DNA from: an uncultured Muribaculaceae bacterium
GTDB taxonomy: Bacteria; Bacteroidota; Bacteroidia; Bacteroidales; Muribaculaceae
Assembly: GCA_910588065.1 (NCBI GenBank)
Contig: CAJUPZ010000012.1
Span: forward strand, 15,285 to 79,284
Direction: 5' to 3'
DNA length: 64,000 nucleotides
Both the position numbers and the translations under genes were made by a program. A model generated the notes under the pieces. It did not search any database. It had not been told where the DNA came from and was given only the letters and a program-made list of their open reading frames with translations. Shown piece by piece: positions 1-7,664 of the stretch; the first letter of the stretch is position 1; every line of letters starts with the position of its first letter.

Positions 1-1422
1 TTTCTCTATATCCGATGAACGCAGGTTCATGCGGAAGACACCCTTTTTGGTAGACAGGAAAAGATAATTGTCAAAAATCTTCATGTCATGGATAACATCG
101 CCTATCAGATTCCTCACGGCAGGGTTGTCAATCAGGTTTGTGACCTTGCCGACGTCGATGTCAAGGATTGACAGCCCGCCAAGGTGAGTGCCAATGAACA
201 GGCGGTTGCTTTCGGGGTGGTAGGCGAGGCTGCGCACATTGTTCTGTCTCAGAGGTGTGGAGTGGGTGTGGGTTGAAAGATGGGTTTTGATGTTCCAGTT
301 TTTATCCACGCACGACACACCCGCTCCATCTGTTGCAAACCACAGATTGCCGTCGCGGTCGGTGACCAGGTCTTTGACAAAAGAGTGGGACAGATTGTAG
401 GGTGCGTAGCCGTCGTAATTGAAGTTGATGAACTTGTCGTCCTCCGGTGAGAAATAGTTGACTCCACCGTAATATGTGCCCACCCACAGGTTGCCTTTGC
501 GGTCGCGGTAGATACCGAATACCGAGGTGTGGGTGAGGCCGCCTATGTTGGCGGGAATCTTTATGTGGCTTGTGGTGCCGGTTGCGGGGTCGTAGCGGAA
601 CAGGCCTGAGAATGAGCCGTACCATATCCGGCCGAAGTCATCTTCAATGGCATGGCGGCATTGTCTGGCGCCGAGCACCCCCTCGGGAGCGGATGGCATG
701 GAGACAACACGGGGTGTCGGGCCGTCCGGTTCCATCATCAGCAGTCCGCTGTCGTGGGTGCTGATCCACAGGCCGCTGTCGGCAGATATGAAAGTGGAAT
801 AGATATTGTCGTCGGGAAGCAGCAGGCGGTGGCTGCGGTTGTTGCGGTTGAAAATATATAGTCCGGCAGTTGTGCTTATATAGAATTTGGCGCTGTCGGC
901 GGTGAGATGAACAATGTTTTTTACCGCGGGCACCCTGAAGTTGAGTTTGCGGGAGTTGTCGGGCGAGAGCGTAAGTATTGAATCGCCGGCTATGTAAACA
1001 ATCTCACCATTGTTTTCTGCGATTGCAGATACATTTCCATCGGAAGTGAGGCGGTTGAAGTGGCCTTTGCACAGGTGGTATTTGACAATGTTGTTGTCTA
1101 TAAGCAGGTAAATGTCTCCCACCGAGTCTGTGACAATCGCGCTGACCTCGTTGCCTATCCACACTCTGTTTTGCCCGGGCAGATTGTCCACCCAGCCTTT
1201 GAACACAGAAATGTTTTTGCCGTCATACACATTAACCCCCTCACGGGTGCCGAGCCATATACGGCCTATACGGTCCTGGCTTATGGCCATTACCGACGGT
1301 TGGCTCAATCCCTCGCCGAGAGTGAGATGACGGAAATATTCCGCTAAGGCAGAAGCCGGCAGAATGGAGAGGAGGAGAGCGAGAAATATTTTATACGCGC
1401 AGTGTCTAAAGGCATGTTTCAT
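1..1422 (-). CDS. Hybrid two-component system sensor, N-terminal part (beta-propeller sensor domain), runs off the window
   Basis: The reading frame starts at ATG 1422 and stays open to base 1, giving the first 474 residues of a larger protein. Residues 1-27 form a signal peptide (KHAFRHCAYKIFLALLLS, then ASALA). The rest is a string of two-component-regulator propeller repeats, each with the family pattern I-x-x-D-x-x-G-x-[IL]-W-x-[GA]-T (for example DRIGRIWLGTREGV, DFGRIWYGSFSGL, DRKGNLWVGTYYGG, DRDGNLWFATDGAG). In Bacteroidales this N-terminus belongs to one-protein hybrid sensors that bind an oligosaccharide in the periplasm and continue into Y_Y_Y, histidine kinase, receiver and AraC-type DNA-binding domains; those parts lie beyond the window and are inferred. 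It is divergent from the uronate operon at 1620, which it probably controls. Confidence in the family is high, in the target moderate. Confidence 0.9.
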   Translation of the reverse strand, partial: MKHAFRHCAYKIFLALLLSILPASALAEYFRHLTLGEGLSQPSVMAISQDRIGRIWLGTREGVNVYDGKNISVFKGWVDNLPGQNRVWIGNEVSAIVTDSVGDIYLLIDNNIVKYHLCKGHFNRLTSDGNVSAIAENNGEIVYIAGDSILTLSPDNSRKLNFRVPAVKNIVHLTADSAKFYISTTAGLYIFNRNNRSHRLLLPDDNIYSTFISADSGLWISTHDSGLLMMEPDGPTPRVVSMPSAPEGVLGARQCRHAIEDDFGRIWYGSFSGLFRYDPATGTTSHIKIPANIGGLTHTSVFGIYRDRKGNLWVGTYYGGVNYFSPEDDKFINFNYDGYAPYNLSHSFVKDLVTDRDGNLWFATDGAGVSCVDKNWNIKTHLSTHTHSTPLRQNNVRSLAYHPESNRLFIGTHLGGLSILDIDVGKVTNLIDNPAVRNLIGDVIHDMKIFDNYLFLSTKKGVFRMNLRSSDIEK

Positions 1423-1482
1423 GGTCAACAGCACATAACAATTATCTGATGTCTACTTATCCCTGCAATAAAGTAGTGAGTG

Positions 1483-1513
1483 CAAAAGTAATAAAAAACT
1501 GTTGTTATACAAC
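1483..1513 (-). promoter_or_regulatory. Bacteroidetes-type promoter of the hybrid sensor
   Basis: Reading the minus strand, GTTG (1513-1510) is followed after 19 bases by TACTTTTG (1490-1483). This fits the Bacteroidetes consensus TTTG-N19/20-TAnnTTTG with one mismatch in the -33 box. It would start a transcript about 60 bases upstream of the sensor start codon. Confidence 0.6.
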
Positions 1514-1516
1514 GGG

Positions 1517-1566
1517 TATGGACTATTTTGTAATATGATATGGACAATTGCGGCGGCTATATGGAT
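1517..1566. promoter_or_regulatory. Three direct repeats TATGGA(C/T), candidate operator of the uronate operon
   Basis: TATGGAC at 1517-1523, TATGGAC at 1539-1545 and TATGGAT at 1560-1566 are spaced 22 and 21 bases apart, about two helical turns, so they face the same side of the DNA. They end 11 bases before the -7 box of the operon promoter at 1578. Direct repeats fit AraC-type DNA-binding domains, such as those at the C-terminus of hybrid sensors like the divergent gene here. The regulator assignment is inference. Confidence 0.45.
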
Positions 1567-1577
1567 GCACGAAGAAT

Positions 1578-1585
1578 TAATTTTG
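1578..1585 (+). promoter_or_regulatory. -7 box TAATTTTG upstream of the uronate operon
   Basis: TAATTTTG matches TAnnTTTG exactly, 34 bases before the chosen start codon of the DUF4861 gene. No good TTTG -33 box is present at the expected distance, which would suit an activator-dependent promoter next to the TATGGAC repeats. Confidence 0.5.
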
Positions 1586-1619
1586 TGTGCGGAATAAAAA
1601 TCCGCTTTACCTAAATAAT

Positions 1620-2732
1620 ATGACCATGATATACCGCAGTATACTGTTTGCAGTTTCGGCTCTGGCGCTCCACACAATAAGCGCTTCGGCTGCCGGACAC
1701 ATAGCTTCGGTTGAGGTTGCCAACCGGCTGCCACAGCCCCGCAGCGAGATTGTTGAGATAGAGGCATCGCTCATACCGGCAGCCTCATTTATTGTCCGCG
1801 ATACATACGGCGCGGAGGTGCCCTGGCAGCTTACCCATGACGGCAAGATAATATTTCAGGCATCGGTGGCTCCGAATGGCCGCTCGGTGTACACAATAGA
1901 GGAGGGTAAGCCCGCGTCTGCGGATGTTGTGGCGTATGCGGCCTTCTATCCCGAGCGGGTGGATGACCTTGCGTGGGAAAACGATTTTGCGGCATACCGT
2001 GCATATGGCCCCGCATCGGGCGGCGGCGTGAGCGGGTATGATGTGTTCACCAAATCCACCACCCGCCCGGTAGTGCCGGAGCGGTATTTCAAGGAGCTTG
2101 TGCAGAAAGTGTCATACCATATTGACCATGGCGACGGAATGGACCAGTATGATGTGGGTCCGACCCTCGGCGGCGGTGCCTCGGCGGTGATAGACCGCAA
2201 GGGGGAGCTTGTGCTGCCCGGCGCTTTCTCGCAATGGAAAATTCTGGACAACGGCCCGCTGCGCACAACCATCGAGCTGACCTACGAGTATGCCGGCGGC
2301 AAGGATGTGAGGGTGATTTCTCTTGATGCCGGCACTCCGTTCAACCGCACCCGCGTGACCACAGAAGGCATCGCCGCCGATTCAATCGCCGCCGGAATTG
2401 TTGTGCACGCTCCGGCCGACAAAGATTATGTCACAGCTCCCGGCTATGTGGCCTATTCCGACCCCACTACAGGTCGTGGATACGGACATATATATATAGG
2501 TGTGCTCACCGCAGACAAGAACAGGACATATTACCGCCCCCTGCCTGAGCGGAAAGGAGCGGCCACAGGACATGCACTGCTGACAGCCCCGACTAAACCC
2601 GGCAAGCAGTTTGAGTACTACTGGGGCTCATCATGGAGCAAAGGGCGCACCCTCACATTCTGCAGCTGGGTGAACAGTGTGGAGGATATGCAGCGGAGGC
2701 TCAACTCACCGCTCGAAGTAAAAGTGAAATAA
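1620..2732 (+). CDS. DUF4861 family exported protein, first gene of the uronate operon
   Basis: About 370 residues. I chose ATG 1620; ATG 1626 is equally possible, and both give a signal peptide (YRSILFAVSALALHTISASA). The body matches the DUF4861 family as I know it from Bacteroides polysaccharide loci: WENDFAAYRAYGPA around residue 120, GDGMDQYDVGPTLGGGA around 180, LDNGPLRTTIELTYEY around 215 and VISLDAGTPFNRT around 235. The biochemical role of DUF4861 is not established; members sit in loci for uronate-containing glycans (pectin, glycosaminoglycans), so a periplasmic function on an unsaturated uronide is inferred. It leads an operon with KduD, a permease, KdgK, KDPG aldolase and KduI, 24 bases before KduD. 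Confidence 0.85.
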   Translation: MTMIYRSILFAVSALALHTISASAAGHIASVEVANRLPQPRSEIVEIEASLIPAASFIVRDTYGAEVPWQLTHDGKIIFQASVAPNGRSVYTIEEGKPASADVVAYAAFYPERVDDLAWENDFAAYRAYGPASGGGVSGYDVFTKSTTRPVVPERYFKELVQKVSYHIDHGDGMDQYDVGPTLGGGASAVIDRKGELVLPGAFSQWKILDNGPLRTTIELTYEYAGGKDVRVISLDAGTPFNRTRVTTEGIAADSIAAGIVVHAPADKDYVTAPGYVAYSDPTTGRGYGHIYIGVLTADKNRTYYRPLPERKGAATGHALLTAPTKPGKQFEYYWGSSWSKGRTLTFCSWVNSVEDMQRRLNSPLEVKVK

Positions 2733-2756
2733 TAAAAATAATCTAAAGATATAATT

Positions 2757-3551
2757 ATGGTAAATTTTTCTCTTGAAGGAAAAGTGGCGCTCGTCACCGG
2801 TGCCGCATACGGAATAGGACTCGCCATTGCCCAGGCATTTGCCGAGGCAGGTGCAAAGATTGTTTTCAACTGCTCGCGTCAGGAAACTGTTGACCGCGGA
2901 CTCAAGGCATACAAGGAGCTCGGCATAGACGCCAAAGGCTATCTGTGTGATGTCACTGATGAGGCAGCTGTCAAGGCTATGGTCGAGGATATCGAGAAGA
3001 CTGTCGGCACAATAGATATCCTTGTGAACAACGCCGGCATTATCAAGCGCATACCGATGGAGGAGATGGCTGTGGATGAATTCCGCAAGGTTATAGACAT
3101 AGACCTCGTGGGTCCCTTCATCTGCGCCAAGGCTGTCATACCAGGCATGATACGCAAGGGCCACGGCAAAATAATAAATATATGCTCGATGATGAGCGAA
3201 CTCGGCCGCGAGACAGTGAGCGCTTATGCCTCAGCCAAGGGTGGCCTGAAGATGCTTACACGCAATATCTGCTCCGAGTACGGCGAGCACAACATTCAGT
3301 GCAATGCCATTGGCCCGGGCTACATAGCCACCGAGCAGACCGCGCCGCTGCGCGAGCGTCAGGCCGACGGCAGCCGTCATCCTTTCGACTCGTTCATCAT
3401 CTCCAAGACTCCGGCGGCCCGCTGGGGCAAGCCTGAGGATCTGATGGGTCCGGCTGTGTTCCTCGCATCCGATGCCTCTGACTTTGTGAATGGCCACATA
3501 CTGTATGTTGACGGCGGCATTCTTGCTTACATAGGCAAACAACCGAAGTGA
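2757..3551 (+). CDS. kduD: 2-dehydro-3-deoxy-D-gluconate 5-dehydrogenase (KduD-like SDR; often annotated gluconate 5-dehydrogenase)
   Basis: A 264-residue classical short-chain dehydrogenase. The NAD(P)-binding motif TGAAYGIG is at residues 14-21, NNAG around 91-94, and the catalytic S...Y-x-x-x-K is seen in ICSMMSELG and YASAKGG. The ending VDGGILAYIG is typical of the KduD/IdnO group. KduD reduces 2,5-diketo-3-deoxygluconate to 2-keto-3-deoxygluconate (KDG) in the cytoplasm. The sequence alone does not separate KduD from gluconate 5-dehydrogenase, but KdgK, KDPG aldolase and KduI in the same operon favour KduD. There is no signal peptide, in contrast to the KduI encoded downstream. Its TGA shares a base with the ATG of the next gene. 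Confidence 0.88.
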   Translation: MVNFSLEGKVALVTGAAYGIGLAIAQAFAEAGAKIVFNCSRQETVDRGLKAYKELGIDAKGYLCDVTDEAAVKAMVEDIEKTVGTIDILVNNAGIIKRIPMEEMAVDEFRKVIDIDLVGPFICAKAVIPGMIRKGHGKIINICSMMSELGRETVSAYASAKGGLKMLTRNICSEYGEHNIQCNAIGPGYIATEQTAPLRERQADGSRHPFDSFIISKTPAARWGKPEDLMGPAVFLASDASDFVNGHILYVDGGILAYIGKQPK

Positions 3552-4972
3552 TGGAAGGTGTATTCAGCTACATAATAGGTCTCGGCGCCGCTGTGATGAT
3601 GCCGGTGATATTCACCGTGCTCGGCATGTGCATCGGCATTCGGTTCAGCGACGCGCTCAAGAGCGGCCTCAAAGTGGGTGTGGGTTTCGTCGGGCTGTCG
3701 ATAGTGACAGCGCTGCTCACCTCCGCGCTCGGCCCCGCGCTTGACTCGGTGGTGGATATCTACCACCTTCAGCTGAGGGTTTTTGACATGGGTTGGCCCG
3801 CGGCGGCGTCAGTGGCATACAACACAGCTGTAGGTGCGCTTATTATCCCGGTGTGCCTCGGTGTTAACATCCTCATGCTCTTCACCAAGACCACCCGCAC
3901 TGTCAATATCGACCTGTGGAACTACTGGCACTTCGCATTCATCGGAGCGGTTATATACTTCGCTTCTGATTCGCTTGCCTGGGGATTTTTCGGCGCGATA
4001 GTGTGCTACATCATCACCCTTATCATTGCCGACATGACCGCCAAGAAGTTTCAGGGATTCTACAAGGATATGGACGGAATATCCATACCGCAGCCCTTCT
4101 GCGCCGGATTTGTGCCCTTTGCGTGGGCCATCAACAAAGGGCTTGACAAAATCCCCGCCATCGGCAGGCTGGAGATTGATGCGGAGGGTATGAAAAAGAA
4201 GTTTGGCCTGATGGGCGAGCCGCTTTTTCTCGGAGTGGTTGTCGGCATAGCTATCGGTTGCCTGTCATGCACCTCTTTCAGTGAAATAGTTTCCGATATA
4301 CCGAGGATTCTCGGGCTCGGAATCAAGATGGGTGCGGTGATGGAGCTGATACCCAGGGTGACAGGTCTGTTCATCGAGGGTCTCAAACCCATCAGCGATG
4401 CCACCCGCAGCCTTATAGCAAGGCGCTTCAAGGGTGCTGACGGTCTGAGCATCGGCATGAGTCCGGCGCTTGTCATCGGTCATCCTACAACCCTTGTTGT
4501 GTCGCTGCTTCTCATACCGGTGTCGCTTGTGCTGGCGGTGATACTCCCGGGCAACCAGTTTCTGCCGCTCGCATCACTTGCCGGAATGTTCTATGTGTTC
4601 CCCCTTGTGCTGCCCTTCACAAAGGGCAATGTGCTCAAAACATTCATAGTGGGACTTGTGGTGCTGGTTCTCGGCCTGTATATGGTCACCAACCTCGCCG
4701 GATGGTTTTCTCTCGCGGCTAATGATGTCTATGCGGCTACCGGCGACTCCGCCGTGGCTATACCGGAGGGTTTCAGCGGAGGCAGCCTTGATTTTGCAGG
4801 CAGCCCCCTCGCATGGACAATATTCCAGCTTGTGCATAATCTGAAATGGATAGGCAGCGGATTGCTTGTCGCCGGCACAATGGCTCTTATGTGGTGGAAC
4901 CGTGTGCATATACTCAGAAATGAGCGTGCTATGATTGAGGCAGGCTCCACTGAAATACAGACAACAGAATGA
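3551..4972 (+). CDS. Galactitol-type PTS EIIC permease (GatC family), standing alone
   Basis: About 473 residues with roughly ten or more hydrophobic segments, from SYIIGLGAAVMMPVIFTVLG at the start to LVAGTMALMWW at the end. The pattern (IGIRFSDALKSGLKVGVGF near residue 30, PAAASVAYNTAVGALIIP near 85, GLSIGMSPALVIGHPTTL near 305) is that of the EIIC-GAT family. No EIIA, EIIB, EI or HPr gene is near it, and Bacteroidales generally do not use a sugar PTS. The likely job is therefore PTS-independent import of a ketouronate between periplasmic KduI and cytoplasmic KduD; this is inference from context. ATG 3551 overlaps the kduD stop by one base (TGATG); GTG 3548 is an alternative start. Confidence 0.85.
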   Translation: MEGVFSYIIGLGAAVMMPVIFTVLGMCIGIRFSDALKSGLKVGVGFVGLSIVTALLTSALGPALDSVVDIYHLQLRVFDMGWPAAASVAYNTAVGALIIPVCLGVNILMLFTKTTRTVNIDLWNYWHFAFIGAVIYFASDSLAWGFFGAIVCYIITLIIADMTAKKFQGFYKDMDGISIPQPFCAGFVPFAWAINKGLDKIPAIGRLEIDAEGMKKKFGLMGEPLFLGVVVGIAIGCLSCTSFSEIVSDIPRILGLGIKMGAVMELIPRVTGLFIEGLKPISDATRSLIARRFKGADGLSIGMSPALVIGHPTTLVVSLLLIPVSLVLAVILPGNQFLPLASLAGMFYVFPLVLPFTKGNVLKTFIVGLVVLVLGLYMVTNLAGWFSLAANDVYAATGDSAVAIPEGFSGGSLDFAGSPLAWTIFQLVHNLKWIGSGLLVAGTMALMWWNRVHILRNERAMIEAGSTEIQTTE

Positions 4973-4989
4973 TTTAAAAGAATATAAGG

Positions 4990-6009
4990 ATGAAAATAAT
5001 AACTCTTGGAGAGATAATGCTCCGTCTGTCACCGGCAGGATGCAACCGCTTTGTGCAGGTTGATTCCTTTGACGTGATATGGGGCGGCGGCGAGGCCAAT
5101 GTGGCCGTGAGCTGCGCCAACTACGGCCATGACGCTTATTTTGTGAGCAAACTGCCTTCGCATGAGATAGGTCAGGCGGCTGTGAACGCACTCAGACGCT
5201 ACGGAGTGCATACAGACTATATTGCCCGTGGCGGCAACCGTGTGGGTATATACTATTGTGAGACCGGCGCGTCGATGCGCCCCTCCAAAGTGATATACGA
5301 CCGTGCCGGCTCTGCCATAGCTGAGGCTCTGCCCGAGGATTTTGACTTCGACGCAATTATGGAAGGAGCCGACTGGTTTCACTGGAGCGGCATAACCCCT
5401 GCCATAAGCGACAATGCTGCCGAGCTGACACGCCTTGCCTGCGAGGCCGCTAAGCGTCACGGCGTGACTGTGAGCTGCGACCTGAATTTCCGCAAAAAGC
5501 TGTGGACAAGCGCAAAAGCCCAGAGCATAATGCGCCCGCTGATGCAGTATGTCGATGTGTGCATCGGCAATGAGGAGGATGCCGAGCTGTGCCTCGGATT
5601 CAAGCCGGCGGCCGATGTTGAGGGCGGAGTCACCGACGCTGAGGGCTACAAAGGCATATTCAAGGCAATGGCCGAGGAATTCGGCTTCAAATATGTTGCC
5701 TCCACTCTCCGCGAATCCTTCTCGGCAACCCACAACGGTTGGAAAGCGATGATTTACAACGGCAAGGAGTTTTATCAGAGCAAGCGCTACGACATCAATC
5801 CTATCATAGACCGCGTTGGCGGCGGCGACTCATTTTCGGGCGGCCTGATACATGGACTGCTGACAATGGATTCACAGGGCGAGGCTCTGGAGTTTGCAGT
5901 TGCAGCCTCAGCCCTGAAGCACACTGTGCCGGGCGATTTCAACCTTGTGACAGCCGATGAGGTGAAGGCTCTTGCCGGAGGCTCGGCCAACGGACGTGTT
6001 CAAAGATAA
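4990..6009 (+). CDS. kdgK: 2-dehydro-3-deoxygluconokinase (KdgK, PfkB family)
   Basis: A 339-residue ribokinase-family sugar kinase. The N-terminus has GEIMLRLSP and the substrate-binding GGGEANVAVSCANYG, and near residue 276 the ATP/anion-hole motif GGGDSFSGGLIHGL includes the catalytic Asp. It phosphorylates KDG to 2-keto-3-deoxy-6-phosphogluconate with ATP in the cytoplasm. It lies 17 bases after the permease gene and 7 bases before the KDPG aldolase gene, so substrate and product enzymes are side by side. PfkB kinases overlap in sequence, so the KDG specificity rests largely on this neighbourhood. Confidence 0.9.
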   Translation: MKIITLGEIMLRLSPAGCNRFVQVDSFDVIWGGGEANVAVSCANYGHDAYFVSKLPSHEIGQAAVNALRRYGVHTDYIARGGNRVGIYYCETGASMRPSKVIYDRAGSAIAEALPEDFDFDAIMEGADWFHWSGITPAISDNAAELTRLACEAAKRHGVTVSCDLNFRKKLWTSAKAQSIMRPLMQYVDVCIGNEEDAELCLGFKPAADVEGGVTDAEGYKGIFKAMAEEFGFKYVASTLRESFSATHNGWKAMIYNGKEFYQSKRYDINPIIDRVGGGDSFSGGLIHGLLTMDSQGEALEFAVAASALKHTVPGDFNLVTADEVKALAGGSANGRVQR

Positions 6010-6016
6010 CAAAGAT

Positions 6017-6685
6017 ATGGCAAGATTTGACAAGATATCAGTATTAAACAAGATAGCGCAGGCTCCGATGGTGCCTGTGTTCTACCACAGCGATGCCGCC
6101 ACGGCGTGCAGCGTTGTGAAGGCCTGCTATGACGGCGGGGTGAGAGCGTTTGAGTTTACAAACCGCGGAGATTTCGCCCATGAGGTTTTTGCGCAGGTGG
6201 TGAAATATGCCGCTGCCGAGTGTCCCGATATGGCTGTAGGTGTCGGCTCGGTGGTTGACCCCGCAACAGCCTCGCTGTTTATCCAGAACGGAGCCTGCTT
6301 TGTGGTAGGCCCGATGTTCAATCCGGCAGTGGCAGCCGTGTGCAACCGCCGTGGCGTGCCATACACCCCCGGATGCGGCACCGTAACCGAGGTGGGCAAT
6401 GCCCAGGAGGCCGGCTGCGACCTGTGCAAGGTGTTTCCCGGCGATGTGCTCGGCCCGAAATTTGTCAAGGGACTGATGGCGCCCATGCCCTGGAGCCGTC
6501 TGATGGTTACAGGCGGGGTCGAGCCCACAGAGGAAAATCTCACAGCCTGGTTCCGCGCCGGAGTGTTCTGCGTGGGGATGGGCTCGAAACTGTTTCCCAA
6601 AGATCGTGTTGCTGCCGGCGACTGGCAGTATATCACTGAAAAATGCGAATATTCACTTAAAATAATATCAGATATAAGAAAATGA
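6017..6685 (+). CDS. KDPG/KHG aldolase family protein (Eda-like)
   Basis: 222 residues from ATG 6017; an in-frame ATG at 5972 lies inside kdgK and is rejected. The class I aldolase barrel is recognisable from FEFTNRGD near residue 45, [12 protein letters not shown] near 75, VVGPMFNP near 98 and the Schiff-base lysine in LCKVFPGD near residue 137, followed by [12 protein letters not shown]. It splits KDPG into pyruvate and glyceraldehyde-3-phosphate and finishes the pathway. A few active-site positions differ from E. coli Eda (EFTNR instead of EITLR), a variant often seen in Bacteroidales. The stop overlaps the kduI start by four bases (ATGA), indicating translational coupling. Confidence 0.88.
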   Translation: MARFDKISVLNKIAQAPMVPVFYHSDAATACSVVKACYDGGVRAFEFTNRGDFAHEVFAQVVKYAAAECPDMAVGVGSVVDPATASLFIQNGACFVVGPMFNPAVAAVCNRRGVPYTPGCGTVTEVGNAQEAGCDLCKVFPGDVLGPKFVKGLMAPMPWSRLMVTGGVEPTEENLTAWFRAGVFCVGMGSKLFPKDRVAAGDWQYITEKCEYSLKIISDIRK

Positions 6686-7602
6686 ACAGGATACTACTTT
6701 CTGTCGCTGCCCTTGCAATGGCAGTTGCGGCAACCGCACAGACCTCATACACAGTGCAGCGCGCGTGCCACCCCGATGATGTGAAGGGCTACGACACCGA
6801 GCAGCTGCGCAAGCATTTCATGATGGGCAATGTGATGGAGGAGAATAAAATCAATCTCACATACTCGATGTACGACCGTCTGATATTCGGCGGTGTTGTG
6901 CCTGTCGGTAAAACTGTGGTTCTTGAGACAATCGACCCCCTCAAGGCTGAGTATTTTCTCGAACGCAGGGAGCTCGGGGTTATCAATGTTGGCGGCGACG
7001 GCATTGTGAGTGTCGACGGTAAGGACTATGAGCTGCATTTTAAGGATGCGCTGTATGTGGGCCGCGGCAACAAGCAGGTGACATTCCGCTCCAAGGATGC
7101 CTCAAATCCCGCAAAGTTCTATATAAACTCAACTCCTGCCCACAAGGCATACAAGACACAGCTTGTGACAATCGACGGCCGCAAGGGTTCGCTGAAAGCC
7201 AACAGCTTCGCCGCCGGCAAGATGGAGGACAGCAACGACAGGGTAATCAATCAGCTGATTGTGTCGAATGTGCTTCAGGAGGGACCCTGCCAGCTGCAGA
7301 TGGGACTTACAGAGCTGAAGCCCGGCTCGGTGTGGAACACCATGCCCGCGCACACTCACGACCGCCGAGTTGAGGCATACTTCTATTTCAATGTGCCCCA
7401 GGGCAATGCGATTTGCCACCTGATGGGCGAGCCTCAGCAGGAGCGCCTTGTATGGCTTCAGAACGAGCAGGCCATCATGTCGCCCGAATGGTCCATCCAT
7501 GCGGCTGCCGGTACCTCAAACTATATGTTTATATGGGGTATGGGCGGCGAGAATCTTGACTATGGCGACATGGACAAGATTTCATACACTGAAATGCGCT
7601 GA
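6682..7602 (+). CDS. kduI: 5-dehydro-4-deoxy-D-glucuronate isomerase (KduI) with a signal peptide
   Basis: 306 residues. After about residue 24 the protein matches KduI throughout: [35 protein letters not shown], and the cupin metal site [13 protein letters not shown] (His, His, Glu) plus the later His in [12 protein letters not shown]. KduI converts 4-deoxy-L-threo-5-hexosulose uronate to 2,5-diketo-3-deoxygluconate. The family is normally cytoplasmic and about 278 residues long; the extra N-terminus here ([19 protein letters not shown]) is a clear type I signal peptide with ATA before the cleavage site. The enzyme is therefore predicted to be periplasmic, so the isomerised ketouronate would be what the permease at 3551 imports. 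It is the last gene of the operon and is followed by a hairpin terminator. Confidence 0.93.
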   Translation: MNRILLSVAALAMAVAATAQTSYTVQRACHPDDVKGYDTEQLRKHFMMGNVMEENKINLTYSMYDRLIFGGVVPVGKTVVLETIDPLKAEYFLERRELGVINVGGDGIVSVDGKDYELHFKDALYVGRGNKQVTFRSKDASNPAKFYINSTPAHKAYKTQLVTIDGRKGSLKANSFAAGKMEDSNDRVINQLIVSNVLQEGPCQLQMGLTELKPGSVWNTMPAHTHDRRVEAYFYFNVPQGNAICHLMGEPQQERLVWLQNEQAIMSPEWSIHAAAGTSNYMFIWGMGGENLDYGDMDKISYTEMR

Positions 7603-7620
7603 TTTTTCGATAGCTGCATA

Positions 7621-7654
7621 AAAAGGGGAGGCGCCTTGAGCGTCTCCTTTTTTT
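7621..7654. terminator. Bidirectional intrinsic terminator between kduI and the helicase gene
   Basis: The stem GGAGGCGC / GCGTCTCC (one G-T pair) with a 5-base loop is flanked by A residues on the left and seven T residues on the right. It can end the uronate operon on plus and the helicase gene on minus, whose stop codons lie on either side. Confidence 0.85.
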
Positions 7655-7664
7655 ATGTGGATTA

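Noticed and set aside
2757..3551. FabG (3-oxoacyl-ACP reductase)
   Set aside because: All classical SDRs share the motifs, but the operon partners and the C-terminal part fit KduD.
3551..4972. A complete galactitol PTS
   Set aside because: Only EIIC is present; there is no gatA, gatB, gatD, ptsI or ptsH in the window, and the operon encodes its own kinase.
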